Shown piece after piece: positions 12,403-24,001 of a stretch of 64,000 nucleotides of DNA. The stretch covers positions 9,121,485-9,185,484 of the forward strand of contig NC_049909.1 in NCBI RefSeq assembly GCF_001411555.2. The letters run 5' to 3'. A program made the translations under genes and the position numbers. The notes beneath the pieces were generated by a model that had not been told where the DNA came from, did no database searches, and saw nothing but the letters and a program-made list of their open reading frames with translations. The DNA is from Juglans regia (lineage: Eukaryota; Streptophyta; Magnoliopsida; Fagales; Juglandaceae). The first letter of the stretch is position 1. Every line of letters begins with the position of its first letter.

Positions 12403-12799
12403 TGTAACACATCCCAAATACTTGCTGTAATTCTTCTAGTAATAGACTCCTTTGAGGGGAGCAACCTCCAGAGAAGATGAAGATGAGATAGAGAAAAGGA
12501 AAGTAGCTTTCTATTAAGGATTTTGCATGCTACTACAAAGTGGGACACCCACTACCTATACTGGTCAAACCTTCACTAACTAACAGGCCAAAGCCCAGCA
12601 CACTAACACAAAAATTATAACAAAATGCCAAACACACTGCCAATCCAACAAACAAAAGGCCAAAAGGCCCAATAGAAAGCAAATAAATGGGCCTACAAAA
12701 AATCAACGCGGCTGAGCCCAAACTTCTAGCCCTTTATTACCTCAAAACAAATTCCACAGTGACTCCATTCCACTCCTATAGAGGTACAGGATTGTGACA
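12403..12799 (-). mobile_element. short LTR with adjacent PBS-like site (unit 1)
   Basis: TGTAACACATCCC...GGATTGTGACA on the plus strand gives TGTCACAATCC...TGTTACA on the minus strand. Immediately downstream on the minus strand is AAGTGGTATCAGTGAGAC (12385-12402), similar to the initiator-Met PBS TGGTATCAG. The matching copy is at 28006-28397. A second LTR and any internal coding sequence are missing, so this is a remnant. Confidence 0.5.
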
Positions 12800-12995
12800 G
12801 ACATTTTGTGATATGCAACTCATCACATGGTAGCTTTACACCTATATACAAACATACATACACATGCACACTTTTTTATTCCTATGTTTCTATACAATAT
12901 CATCTATTATAGTTGTTGTTTTTTGTCTCCAAACACTAGATTTAGTGGCATAGATTCTTGGAGGTTGACTAATTATTAATGCTCAACAGGATTCC
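12800..12995. other. 3' flank of the SDR pseudogene
   Basis: Non-coding, about 96% identical by eye to 28398-28595 downstream of the intact SDR gene; includes an ACATACATACACATGCACA purine/pyrimidine stretch. No separate feature seen. Confidence 0.5.
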
Positions 12996-13309
12996 CTACT
13001 CAACCCAGCCGCCATCAACCACTAGGTTATGCCCATTGACAAATCCAGAATCATCAGATGCAAGGCAGAGCACGACATCTGCCACATGCCCCACTTTTAG
13101 CACAACTCCTTTTAAGCTCGCATGCGGCTCAAATGCCTTCTCCAACTGCTCTGCGTCCATTCTAGTTTTACTGCATGCCAAAGGGGTCACAACTACAGAG
13201 GGCGATACGCAGTTCACTCTAATCCCATGCTCCCCTAGCTACTTGCTCGCTGATCGAACAAGTCCAAGCACCGCGTGCTTTGACATAAAGTAATCAGTGC
13301 TATGGGTTG
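12996..13309 (-). pseudogene. truncated SDR dehydrogenase pseudogene
   Basis: Matches the last roughly 104 residues of the intact SDR at 28596-29381, with the same stop position (TAG) and the C-terminal NGHNLVVDGGW. It starts just before the catalytic Tyr-x3-Lys (YFMSK retained), so the whole NAD-binding half is gone. A premature TAG lies at about 13240 where the intact gene has CAG, and several amino acids differ (V to D, E for final D, R for G). The break at 13308-13311 is where LARD-1 sequence begins. It cannot encode a functional enzyme. Confidence 0.9.
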
Positions 13310-13500
13310 AATCAAGCTCAATTTATTTATTTATTTTGTTTTAGTTTATTTTATTTTATTTTCACCCCTAAGTTCCTGTCGTCCACGGCATGCATGATCA
13401 TACACGTCTCTAGTGTATTTTTATCCACTCCATGCGCACGCACGACTTTTTTTTTTGTCCGCACACACCTCTCCCTTGTATCTCTAGGATTTTCATATCT

Positions 13501-13508
13501 TATATATA
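13501..13508 (+). promoter_or_regulatory. TATA box of LARD-1 5' LTR
   Basis: TATATATA a little upstream of the C-rich leader; the same position in the 3' LTR has TTATATATAT (18261-18270). Likely the element promoter. Confidence 0.5.
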
Positions 13509-14783
13509 CGCACACTTTAGGCATGCATAGAGAACGCCTTTGTTACGTTCGTTGTCGCAGCTAGCCACTGCTCCCCACACAAACAGCAACCACGGTTCGT
13601 CCACAACACAACCCTTTTCCACAGTGCACCGCCCAGAACGTTCACTGCCCCCATACGAAGTCGACGCAACCCACGCATAACTCCCTCTCGTTCACTGCCT
13701 CCCCGCGTTCTTGACTTTTGCCCATCAACTTTGCCACCATAAACCTCCACCGTAAACGACCATCACCCAGGGCCCAAGTCACCCAGCTCCGTCGGCCACC
13801 TCACGCCACCCCGAGTCACCCAGCTCCGTCGCAACTGCTCTCAGGTGAGTCTCCGTCGCACGACTACCTTGAGTCTAGCGAGTATCTACCTTCACGTAAG
13901 CCCTTTTAAGTAGGAGGTGGAAAGGCTTAGTTTTACTAAATTACAGCTTGGCCCTTTTCTACCGATGTTCTCTTTGAGTGTGTTTTGTCCAGTTATTTAG
14001 AAGTTAAATGTTTTGGGTCGAGCTTGGTTTCTAAATTGTTTTTGAGTATGGGTTCTAAATTTTGAGTCGGATAATATCTTTTATTTCAGTGACTTTTATT
14101 TTTTAAATAGGTTGGGTTTTGTTTTTGTTAAATAAACTTGTGAATAAGTGGGAATTAGGTTAAGTGAATGTTAAGTGGATATTGATGGTTTTAGAAAATG
14201 ATGATATTTTAGGAATTATGAAAATTTTAGGTTTGGAGGTTTTAAAATAGGTTCTTTTAGAATTTTAGATTTAAATATTGAAATATATGATTGATTGGAA
14301 ATTTACAAAAATTATGTGATTATTTTTATTGATGACGACTTTTAGTTGTTTTGGCATTTTGAGGAAAATTCTGAAAAGCTAAGAAGTCCAGGTAAGCGGG
14401 GTTCCTATGCTAGACTTGGCATTAAAATAAAATGAGCTGAGGTTGACTTTTTTGGAAAATATACATATTTGGTTGTGAAATGAAATTTGAACTACCTCAG
14501 TTATTTGTTCTGCATTATTCATGAGATTCTATTTAAGAAGAAAGTATTTTCGGTAGACATGAGCTTATTTTTGACATTCTGTTTCTAAACTTTAAGAAAG
14601 AGAGAGAATATGAAATTTTGTGTATAAGTTATGTTTTTGCGATCTGATTCTGTTCAATACTCTGTGTTGATAAGACGTGGCACTTGAAAACCTTTGGCAA
14701 GACTTTCTGATTCTGTTCTGACTCTAATATGGTGATTCTGATTCTGTTTTGCTCTGATATGTGGCCCTGTCATGGGATATTAT

Positions 14784-15993
14784 TGTAACCCCCGTCCTTG
14801 TGGTGGGACTTTTTCCAAAATATTTTTATAAAAGGATGACGGGAATTACCGTGAGGTGGAGGAGGGGGCTTCTGGCCATGGGTCACGTGGAGGAGCTCGG
14901 GGAGGAGCCATGGTGTCGCTAGGTGGCCAGTGCTGCGCACGGCGGCTCTAGGGGCCGCGCACGGTGAAGCCATGCGTGGGTCTCCTTGTGAGTGCGTGTG
15001 TTCGATGGAGGGGGAGGTGGCTGCATGGGAGGTGCTGGTTTTGCTAGAGGGTGGTGGTTGGCGGGAGAGGAAGCTGCCGTGGAGGTGGTGGCGTTGGAGG
15101 GCGGCACACGGCGACATAAGGACAGCAAGCCCATTCGGGCCTTGCACTTCCAACGGAGAGGAAGAGGGAGCGTGAGGGAGAGGGGCTGCCGTGGATGGGC
15201 TCGCCGCAGGGAAAGGAGGCCAATGGTGCCGGCGGTGAGAGCTGGCAGTGCCGGGCTGAGGCCTTGAGCCGTTCGGGCGTGGGGTGGATCGCGTACGGCG
15301 TATGATGGAGAGAGGGAGGAGAGAGAGAGGGCTGGGGAAAAAGTGAGGGAGAAAGAGAGAGGGTTTGGGAATTTAACTCAGTCCCTTCGTCTGGGAATCC
15401 ATGTAATGATCTAACGATGAGGAATTAAAATACTGATTTGAAAATGCGTAAACGTTAACTTAATTAAAAGCACTTAAAGGAATTAAGGTAAATATTATTT
15501 TAAGCTAACTTTAGTTTATAAAATAATATTTTTCATCATTAATAAAATGATGAAGTCCCACTTAACATATTTAAAAAGATTAAACCATTTAATTAATAAA
15601 AACTTTCAACATAATTTAAATCTCATAATATCTTAAATAATTGAAATCATTTTAATAATAATATTAAAATGATTTCCGGCAATTATAAGATTTTTTGAGC
15701 TCTTCAATAATATTATGATTGTTGTATTTAAGATCAAATCTTAATTCAATAACAATGGAAATACTCCTTATAAATATTTCCAGCATATTTAAAACACTGG
15801 GCATGCCCTATAAGTCACACGATATCTTCGAGACACGCCATCATGGTTCGACACACATAACGTGGTTCGCACTCGCTAATGAGAAGGGAAGATGATCACA
15901 TAATCTCTGCCTTCGGGATTTGCTTACGTCATAAAGACGAAACATATGTCAGAAAGAAGAAGCGTACGTAAGAAGAAGGAGCAACGTATTACC
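14784..15993 (+). mobile_element. solo LTR, 1210 bp, TSD ATTAT, nested in LARD-1
   Basis: Starts TGTAACCCCCGTCC, ends GTATTACC, flanked by ATTAT at 14779-14783 and 15994-15998. It sits inside the 31-bp repeat cassette of the host LTR. GC-rich for its first 600 bp (14830-15370, many GGTGG and GAGAGG runs, open on both strands but with no recognisable protein), AT-rich afterwards. The last base is not the canonical A, so the end is mutated or one base is lost. Confidence 0.7.
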
Positions 15994-15998
15994 ATTAT

Positions 15999-16091
15999 AG
16001 TGACCTCTAGCCCTGTCACAAGATAGAATAGTGACCTCTGGCCCTGTCACGAGATATAATAGTGACCTCTGGCCCTATCACAGCATATAAT
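15999..16091 (+). repeat. 31-bp tandem repeat, three units
   Basis: Units at 15999-16029, 16030-16060 and 16061-16091 of the form AGTGACCTCTGGCCCTGTCA plus CGAGATATAAT. The partial unit before the nested insertion (about 14760-14783) belongs to the same array. Confidence 0.85.
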
Positions 16092-16682
16092 AGTGGATTT
16101 CTGTTCTGAGTGCAATCGCTTTGATATTCTTGGTAATTTATGTTCTGCTTGGCTTTCTGCAGAATGCACAACCCTACCACGGGGGTTAAACATGGTCTCT
16201 GTCCTAATATGATGTTCTGATTTGTTATGATAAGATGAAGATGTTCAGTCATGTTGTGCCAAAGGAGTCTTTGAATATGAAAAGTTGGTTTCTGAATATG
16301 AAATGTTTGAAAAGTCGCTTTGATTTTCTGATAATATGTATTTTTTTGAGATTTGCAGATCGATACTGAAATGTTTTGTTTCTGCATTCTGAACTCTGTG
16401 AAAATGCTCATGTTTACACACTAGTATATGTCCTCTGCTTACTGAGCTGTTAATAACTCACCCCTTATCTCCATATATTTTTCAGATGTTTTTCAATAGT
16501 TCAGCTAAGGATCAGGATTATGGAGCATCGGTGAGATGATTATTTAAGCATAGTGGATTACTCATAGAAGATTTCTTAGAGGTGGCGGATTTTATTAAGA
16601 GATTTTGTAGTATTCTGATGACTTTATATTTTGGAGTCTATAGGGAGTAACTCTTCGATCCCTGTGGGACCTGGGCGTTACA

Positions 16683-18053
16683 GTTAGTATCAGAGACAAG
16701 TTTGAATTTTGCATACTATAAACCTTAGAGGTTTAGATATCTTTGGGTTTAGGAAGAAATTTCAGATTTGAGGTGTAGAATTTTAAAGAATAAGAGATGA
16801 TTATGTGAATAGTTAAGGTTTTAGATTTTGCGGACTTTATTGTTGAGTTTTGGGATTTTGAGATTTAGGGTTTTTAGATCCGACAAGCTACTTTGGGGGA
16901 CTATAGGAAATCATCTTTATAAGATTAATTTAAGGTTTAGAATTTTTTTTGAGGTTTAGATTCTAAAGACGTACATGAGTTTAGAGCGACGTCGGGTTTA
17001 CAATTATAGATGGTAGGAAGAACTATATGAGTTGGTTAAAGATATGGCTAAGAATGGTTAAAACAAGTTCGAGATTTTATTGATTCATTTATTTATTTTT
17101 TTAACTTGTTTTTAAATATTTTAGCTGGTACTTATATTTTGTTAATACATATTTTGTTTTATTTCTCTAGAATGTTTAACTGAGTTTAAGATCTGAGGAT
17201 GGCTACTCGTCATCGAGTTCGAAACATTGGAGATTTGAGGTTTAGAGATTGTACATACTTTAAAAGTGATTTTGATGAGATTTAAGATTGTTGATTTCTG
17301 CGAGCTCCAGGATATGATTTTTTTTTTTTTTTTTATGATATGTAAGGTTTTAGCACTTACGGACCTATGAAATGACTTCCACAAAATCTGAGGTTTTAGA
17401 TTTTGCATAATTTAATGAAACAATTTTTTTTGACATTTGAGATTTTAATTTCGGTTGGCATATTCTGTGGATTGTAGGAAATAATTCTGACAAGATTTAA
17501 GGTTTAGATTTCAGGTCGACTTCTTGGAAAGAGTTTTGGTTGGGAACTGAAGGTTTAGATTTGTGATATTGATGTTTTTAAGGCTACAAAAATGTTATGA
17601 GTTATTTTGAATTTTAAATCTAGTGTTTAAAAAAAATTTAATGGCCTGGTTAAATATGGAGGTTAGTTTTTTTTTTTTTTTTTTTCAAATGTACGTGAGT
17701 GAGATACAATGTGTTTAGGACTACGAGTTGTTAGAGTGTGCAGCGAAAGCGTGATTTTGGTGATATGATAGTTTGAGAGTTTATTTCGTTAGTTATTGAG
17801 GTTTTATATTAGGTGGAGACTTTGGAATTTATTATTTGGCCTTTAATTGCATTATTGAAGTTCATATTTTAGACTTGAAATGGTAGTGTGCAAGATCGTG
17901 AATAGATAGGAAAAATATGGGAGAATACGATCAACAATATTGGAGGGTTAGAATTTGGAATATTAGGTTCGACAATTTTGGAATATTAAATATTTAGGCT
18001 TTGCTTGTGGTACTAACAAATTTTGAGGACGAAATTTTTTTAAGGGGGGAAAA
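16683..18053 (+). other. LARD-1 internal region, non-coding
   Basis: 1371 bp made largely of degenerate AGGTTTAGATTTTGCAGACT-like phrases. About 16740-17050 aligns with 60545-60860 of LARD-2 at high identity. No frame with gag or pol motifs. It ends in a U-box (GAAATTTTTTTAA) and the polypurine tract GGGGGGAAAA (18044-18053). Confidence 0.7.
16685..16696 (+). other. PBS of LARD-1
   Basis: TAGTATCAGAGA, three bases past the LTR end; differs from the initiator-Met PBS TGGTATCAGAGC by two bases, consistent with age. Confidence 0.7.
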
Positions 18054-19384
18054 TGTAACACCCGTACCCAATCAAGCTCAATTTATTTATTTATTTTTAT
18101 TTTATTTTATTTTATTTTATTTTCACCCCTAAGGTCCTATCATCCACGGCATGCATGATCATACACGTCTCTAGTGTATTTTCATCCATTCCATGCGCAC
18201 GCACGACTTTTTTTTCCATCCGCATGCACGTCTCCCTTGTATCTCTAGGGTTTTCGTATCTTATATATATGCACAATTTAGCCATGCATAGAGAACGCCT
18301 TTGTTACGTTCGCTACCACTACTAGCCACTCCTCCCCACACAAACAGCAACCACGGTTACTTCGCAGCACAACCCTTTTCCACCATGCACCGCCCAGAAC
18401 GTTCACTGCCCCCATACGAAATCGACATAACCCATGCATAACTTCCTCTCGTTCACTGCCTCCCTGCGTTCTCAACTTTTGCCCATCAACTTTGCCACCA
18501 CAAACCTCCACCGTAAACGACCATCACCCAGGGCCCAAAGCCTCACCATAGCCACTTCTTCTCCTCACTGTGAGACCTTCCTCTCAGTCGCAGCCGCAGC
18601 CGCAGCCGCAGCTGCAACCTGTTTTGCATGCTTAAAAATAGAGCACTATTGTGTGCTCTCAGCCCGCTGCACGACGGATGTCTAGCGGCGTACCCAACTA
18701 CCCACGCCACAACTCCACCCTCTAACATTGTTGCCCAGCCACCAAAAAGAAAAACAACTGCAAGTGCTGCTCTGATCTGCCACACCAAAACATGGGAATT
18801 ATTTCCCCCACCGTGAGTTAACCCAGCCACCCAACGACACCAACCCCTCCACTTTGACGCCACTTGCACAAAGAGTTCCGTTGGCCACCTCAAGACACGC
18901 AGAGTCACCCAGCATTTTAGAATTATGTTCTTTTAGCATTTTAGATTTAAATATCGGAATATATGGTTGATTGGAAATTTACAAAAATTATGTGATTATT
19001 TTTTTAGGTGACGACTTTTAGTTGTTTTGGCATTTTGAGGAAAATTCTAAAAAGCTAAGAAGTCCAGGTAAGCGGGGTTCCTATGGTAGACTTTGTATTA
19101 AAATAAAATGAGCTGAGGTTGACTTTTTTGGAAAATTTACATATTTGGTTGTGAAATGAAATTTGAACTACCTCAGTTATTTGTTCTGCGTTATTCATGC
19201 GATTATGTTTAAGAAGAAAGTATTTTCTGTCATGACTGGTGTAGACATAAGCTTATTTTTGATATTCTGTTTCTGAACTTTGAAAAAGAGAGCGAATATG
19301 AAATTTTGTGTATAAGTTATGTTTTTATGATCTGATTTTGTTCAGTACTCTGTGTTGATAAGATGTGGCACTTGAAAAACCTTT
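18054..19384 (+). repeat. LARD-1 3' LTR, 3'-truncated
   Basis: Begins TGTAACACCCGTACCC; TATA at 18261-18270; leader with an imperfect CAGCCG run (18588-18613); conserved AGGTAAGCGGGGTTCCTATG block at 19066-19088. Relative to the 5' LTR it has about 350 bp of different leader (18540-18905) and lacks 13820-14250, so one of the two leaders was rearranged. It ends at CCTTTGG before the shared block. Confidence 0.75.
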
Positions 19385-20502
19385 GGAAAAAAATGGTATC
19401 TTTACCAAACAAGTATAAACCATTGCCTAACAATATAAGTTCAGGACAAAATGAAACCCTAGCCATCAGATTGTTTTGAAAAAATGTATATATACTGAAA
19501 GCAGCAGTATAGTAGAAAGAGAAGATGACCCAGATGGGTTTTTTCCATCAAACAGAGCATTTGCATAATGAAAGCTAAGGAGAATAAGGACTCTAGACTG
19601 TAAGAAACCTTCCAAAGTGCTTGGCAGTCGTATTCAAAACATCCAGATAATAAAGACTGCACAAAAGGTCCTAAATACACTGTCAAATTCCTTCGGAACA
19701 AAAAGAGAAAAGGAAATTCGATCAAATTACAGAGAACAAATTGTTTTTTAAAAGAACTATGTTGATATAAGCTAAAGATATTATAGAGAAGAGTAGATTT
19801 TCATACCGAATATATATGCTAGGATTGTGTTGGAATAATGAGAGGAAGAACGTTCAGCTAGAGCAAGAGGAACGGTGAAGTTTTGGCCTATAGCTAGACA
19901 AAATTTCCTTGAATTGAATGTAAGAAAATGACCAACGACTAATAAAAGTGTTTGGAGTGAATAGCTCAACTTTGTATTTTTATATTGATTGCTGATGATT
20001 TCTATAATTTAATATATTTTCTTATTTTTAATTTTAGTTTATTTTTATTAATTTTAGACTTCATTGTCAATATTTAAATTTATTTTGGATTAGAAAAATG
20101 CATGCAATATGAATAGTTATTTTGATTTTAAGCCAAGAGGCTTGCGTGGGATTTTCTTCGACGGATATACACAAAGCAAGTCGATTGACTTGGCATTACA
20201 CTTTGGAATGCAAATTATGGATATAAAATTACGATACTATACATTTACAATTTTGCAGCGATCAATTGTACCCATTTCAACAATTGACCACGTCCCAGGC
20301 TTCCATCTGCTTGAACATCAAAGGACAAATTTTTATATTTTCTAGCATTCTTTATAGAGAAAAGCAGACATGCGATGCGCGAGACGGCGTGGGTCATGGT
20401 TTAAAGCATTTAATTATAAATGACTTTGTAAACTTTCTTATTTTAAACTTTTGCAAACTAACTGTGAAGACCAAACAAATATTCTTTAAAGCAAAGTGGC
20501 AG
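19385..20502. repeat. segmental-duplication block A and flank, unit 1
   Basis: 19385-20228 repeats 30873-31620 with about 96% identity by eye; 20229-20502 repeats about 50733-51005. The material lying between those two in unit 2 (about 19 kb, mostly later insertions) is absent here. Stop-riddled; one frame reads ISSGQNETPAIRLFCKKC, which I do not recognise and which may be a retroelement remnant. Confidence 0.65.
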
Positions 20503-20541
20503 TTTTTTTTTTTTTTGAGAAGTAGAAATACTTGTAATATA

Positions 20542-21581
20542 TTAAGGATAATGTTGCCATTCAGCCATTACAAGATCTGAAATACAAAGAATAACAAGGT
20601 CAATATCAATCTTTTCTTCATCTAACAACACTGCTTCCCTTGCAAGTTGATGTGCAACCCGGTTTGCATCACTTTTGACATGTCTTACCCTCCAATCAAT
20701 CCCATGCATCATATGTTTGATGTCTACAATAATAGGATTGTAGCTGTCCACTTCTTCTTTCTGATTATGTATGGCAATCACAACATGTGAAGAGTCACCT
20801 TCAAACATGCAGTTAAGCAGGCCAAGATCTTTACACAACTTTACAGCTTCATTTAAGCCCCTTGCTTCAGCCATACCAACATCTGAGCAAAAATGCATGG
20901 GTTTCATCAAACTCATTAACACATCCCCTTCCCAATCTAGAAGCACAATGTCAATTCCAATCTTATTTGCTTGTTTCTATACAGCAATATCCCAATTGAT
21001 CTTTATATATCCATCTAGTGGAAACTCTCATTTAATTGTAGCATTTGGAACTAAATTCTCCTATTGAAAAATGGCCTCCATAGCTTGCTGATATGAATTA
21101 CATTCATTGACAGCATGCTGAAATAAAAATGAGAGATAAGTAAACTATTGTTCATGAATTAAGAAATTCCTTATGTGCCATAAAGATCGAGCCACATATG
21201 CAAAACAAGCTAACTCCCTTCCTTGCAACCTGTCAACCATCTGTTTAAAAATCTTAGCAAAATCAAGATTAGTAATTGCCATTTTCTGCATATTCTTATC
21301 TCCCATCATCCATACATCCATAGCTGTAGAACCTAACCATAGGATAAGCCCAGTAGATTCAAGTTCCAGCAAACAAATAGGACATAAAGCATCAACAGTC
21401 ACATTTCTCTTGTAAAAATTAAGTTTAGTTGGGAGGGAATCTGAACATGCTCTCCACATAAAATTCTTAACAGAATTAGCAACAGGTAGAGCCCACAATT
21501 CTTTCCAATAGGAATCATACTCGGCTCTTTTAGATGTCTCACCATTAAGACTCCAGATTGTCTCCATATACATGTGATAGG
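20542..21581 (-). pseudogene. LINE ORF2 C-terminal part: zinc-binding RT-associated domain and RNase H-like domain
   Basis: From right to left: about 21573-21145 encodes the RT-associated zinc-binding region (FMWRACSDSLPTKLNFYKR, then CPICLLELES), followed at 20946-20542 by an RNase H-like region with GLNEAVKLCKDLGLLNCMFEGDSS, DIKHMMHGIDW and RVRHVKSDANRVAHQLAREA, the usual end of plant LINE ORF2. The two are separated by frame breaks near 20950-21140. Normally this domain order follows an endonuclease and RT; those parts are across the insertion or missing. Not functional. Confidence 0.8.
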
Positions 21582-21762
21582 CACTTGATGAGTGTGCGAA
21601 AGTGCACTCTAAATACCCTATTATTGGACTAAAATGCTAAAACGTTAATAAAAATCATTGGAATTAATGTGTATTCTTGAATTGAGTTTCTATTTACTTT
21701 GGGATACTCCTGAGTAGATTTTTATATTTAATTTCAAAGTCTATAAAAGAGCAAGTCAAACC

Positions 21763-22897
21763 TGTTGAGGGTAAAATTAGTTGATTGGCAAATTCTTGTG
21801 AAAACCTGTGTAAACTTGTGTTGTAACAAGTGTGAAGTGTGTCGAAGTGAAAAAGGGAGGGCCAACTCAAGTCAGAGAGTTCACTCAACATGGCTCGACA
21901 TTTCGCTCGAGCTTCAAGTCGGAGACTTCACTCGACATGGCTTGACACTTTGCTCGAGCCACATTGAAGTCCAAGAGTTCACTTGACTCGGCCCAAAACT
22001 TTGCTCGAGCGAACTTCAAGTCAGAGAGTTCGCTCGACATGGTTCAACACTTTGCTCAAGCTACATTGAAATCTGAGAGTTCGCTTGACTCGGCTCGACA
22101 CTTCGCTCGAGCGAACTATAAGTCAGAGAGTTCGCTTGACATGGTTCAACATGTCGCTCAAGCTACATTCAAGTCAGAGAGTTCGCTTCACTTGGCTCGA
22201 CACTTCGCTCGAGCGAAATTAAATTTGCTTGACACTTCGTTGGAGCTATTGTTCTAGAAAACTAATTCTCTTAGGTTTGAGCGCCTCTTTCCTTGTTTGT
22301 ATAAAAGGAAACCTTTTGGTCTTTCCTTTGAGTGGAGAAATTAGAGCAAAAATATAACCTCTTTCCAAGAGCACTTGAGAGAGTTTTCTCCCCACATTCA
22401 AAGTTGAATATCTCTTAGAAATTATACCTCCACCATATCACACTCAAGATAAAACACCGTTAAGTCTATTGGAGTGGACGTGTTCATTGGCCAGAAGGTT
22501 TCCGAAGCTGCCGTTGCTACAGAGATCGAGAGGTTCTCGTGGGATGCTACAGAAAGGTCAGAGTTCCGACACTACACGCGTGTAGAGATCAAGTGGATCA
22601 CTTGTGGTATTGCAAGCCAAGTTTAGGAACTACAAAGGTTTTGTGAGTCTCTCTATATTGGTTGTAACAAACTTTTTCTATAGTGGCTCTAAGGTGATGC
22701 CTTACACCTGGAGTGGTTTTAAAATTTGAAGACGTTCTTCAAATGAGTTTCCACTTCATGACCAAATCTCTATGTTGATAATTTGTATGATTTGTTTCAT
22801 AGTTTGATTGCTTACTTTCCAATTTATTTTATTAGACCAGAAAAATCGAACTGCACATATTCACCCCCTCTAAGTGGATAGAACCACTGCCTTTTCA
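21763..22897 (+). mobile_element. Copia-type (SIRE-like) solo LTR, 1135 bp, TSD AAACC
   Basis: Starts TGTTGAGGGTAAAATTAG, ends CCTTTTCA, flanked by AAACC at 21758-21762 and 22898-22902. The TGTTGAG start and a 3' part with a TATA-like TTGTATAAAAGG (about 22297) resemble Copia LTRs; the SIRE-like label is a guess from the tandem CTCGAGCGAA array. No internal sequence. Confidence 0.75.
21866..22250. repeat. minisatellite in Copia-type LTR, about 51-bp unit, seven units
   Basis: Units contain TCAAGTCAGAGAGTTCGCT then CGACATGGCTCGACACTTCG then CTCGAGC. Two unit types alternate (one with GACATGGTTCAACA and CAAGCTACATT, one with GACTCGGCTCGACA and CGAGCGAACT), giving a 102-bp higher-order repeat. 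The 51-bp unit is a multiple of three, so an open frame of 97 codons runs through it with a 17-residue period; it is an artefact of the repeat, not a gene. Confidence 0.85.
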
Positions 22898-23266
22898 AAA
22901 CCCATTCAAATTCAAAAGACTTTCAAGTGGACAAGACGTTGGAACAATATAAGAACTTTCAACGAGTGTTGGACTCTTCCAATAAGGATAATGATGGGGT
23001 TTGAGGGTAATTCGGATCAGAGCCCAAAAATGCGTTAGGAGACAGAATAGACACATTTTAATCTTTTAAAATATTGGTGCGATTATTGATGCGTTGAAAA
23101 GCTATCTTAAAGGGCTACAAAGTTGTCTCTAATAAGGATTTCCAAATTCAAACTCTTGAATCACGTACATGGCTGCCAAGTTGAGTTCTAAAATTTAGGC
23201 GATTTTGTGTGCGGGAATATAAAGACATTAGAGTTTCTTTCCTACCCTATTTAAGCATATCATTAG

Positions 23267-24001
23267 TAGGGGTGTAACCGGTCCGGTCCGGTCCGGTTTT
23301 GGATAAAATCTAGGACCGAACCGGTATGTACCGGTTTTATATTTTTCAAAACCGATTACGCACCGGTTACCCTCCTAAACCGGTACTTCCGGTTTTACCG
23401 GTTTCCGGTCCGGTCCGGTCCGGTTTTCCGGTTTTTTAAAAATATAAATTTCACAATTTGTCATTAAAAATTTGTTTATAAAAAAAAAAATTGATTTAAA
23501 AAAAATTGTTTTATACTTTTATTAATATATTAGACTATATAATAGTATTAATATTAGACTATTGGTATAGTTATAAGTTATATATTAGTATTAGTTATAA
23601 ACTTTTAGTGATTTAGTATTAGCATTTTATGTAATAATTTATAAATTATAATAAGAAATTATTTCATATATGAATATATATGTTATATATAAAATTTCAC
23701 ATAAAAATTTATAATTATACATTATATATAAAACTTATATATATTAATATTTAATATATATAAAATATTTTGTATAAAACTTATATATAAAAATATTATT
23801 TTTTATTTTTTTTAATCAACCGGTCCAGTCCGGTTCGGTCCGGTCCAAAAAATTCCGGAACCGGAACCGGACTGGAACCGGCCGGTTTTTACGTTTTAAA
23901 AACCGGTTCCGGACCGGACCAGTTCAAAACCGGTAAAACTGGTCCGGTTCAGTCTGGTTCGGTCCGGTTTTCCGATTTTCCGGTTTGAGTTTACACCCCT
24001 A
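23267..24001. mobile_element. hAT-type MITE, 735 bp, TSD ATCATTAG
   Basis: Terminal inverted repeats TAGGGGTGTAA / TTACACCCCTA, with an 8-bp target duplication ATCATTAG at 23259-23266 and 24002-24009, the length typical of hAT elements. Inside each end are arrays of CCGGTCCGGT/ACCGG motifs in opposite orientation around an AT-rich middle (23440-23815). No transposase frame. The related LTR at 52138-52145 carries a single ATCATTAG (as CTAATGAT) with no insertion: an empty site. Confidence 0.9.

Larger units (their letters stand above)
13310..16682 (+). repeat. LARD-1 5' LTR (with nested solo LTR)
   Basis: Contains TATATATA (13501-13508), a C-rich leader (13560-13900) with TCTCAGGTGAGT (about 13840), the conserved AGGTAAGCGGGGTTCCTATG block (14390-14413), a 31-bp tandem repeat (15999-16091), the AACCC...GGGTT stem near 16175, TGAGCTGTTAATAACTCA (16443-16460), TTTTTCAG ending 16484 and an end GGGCGTTACA. 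Without the nested insertion and its duplicate it is about 2160 bp. Confidence 0.75.
13310..19384 (+). mobile_element. LARD-1: non-coding LTR element, outer ends truncated
   Basis: 5' LTR 13310-16682, PBS 16685, internal 16683-18053, PPT 18041-18053, 3' LTR from 18054. The internal region has no gag or pol, only T-rich sequence that aligns with the internal region of LARD-2. The 5' LTR lacks its first 16 or so bases (the 3' LTR starts TGTAACACCCGTACCC before the shared AATCAAGCTC) and the 3' LTR stops at about 19384, where the block also found at 30873 begins. Together the flanks imply loss of about 2 kb that lies between SDR and that block in unit 2. The LTRs differ by an estimated 8% plus a rearranged leader, so it is old. 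Confidence 0.75.

Noticed and set aside
14919..15267. Several overlapping GC-rich open frames on both strands
   Set aside because: Compositional effect of the GC-rich part of a solo LTR; all frames are open and none has a motif.
21964..22257. Open frame with a 17-residue repeat, looking like a repeat protein
   Set aside because: Produced by a 51-bp minisatellite, a multiple of three; no start context or conservation.
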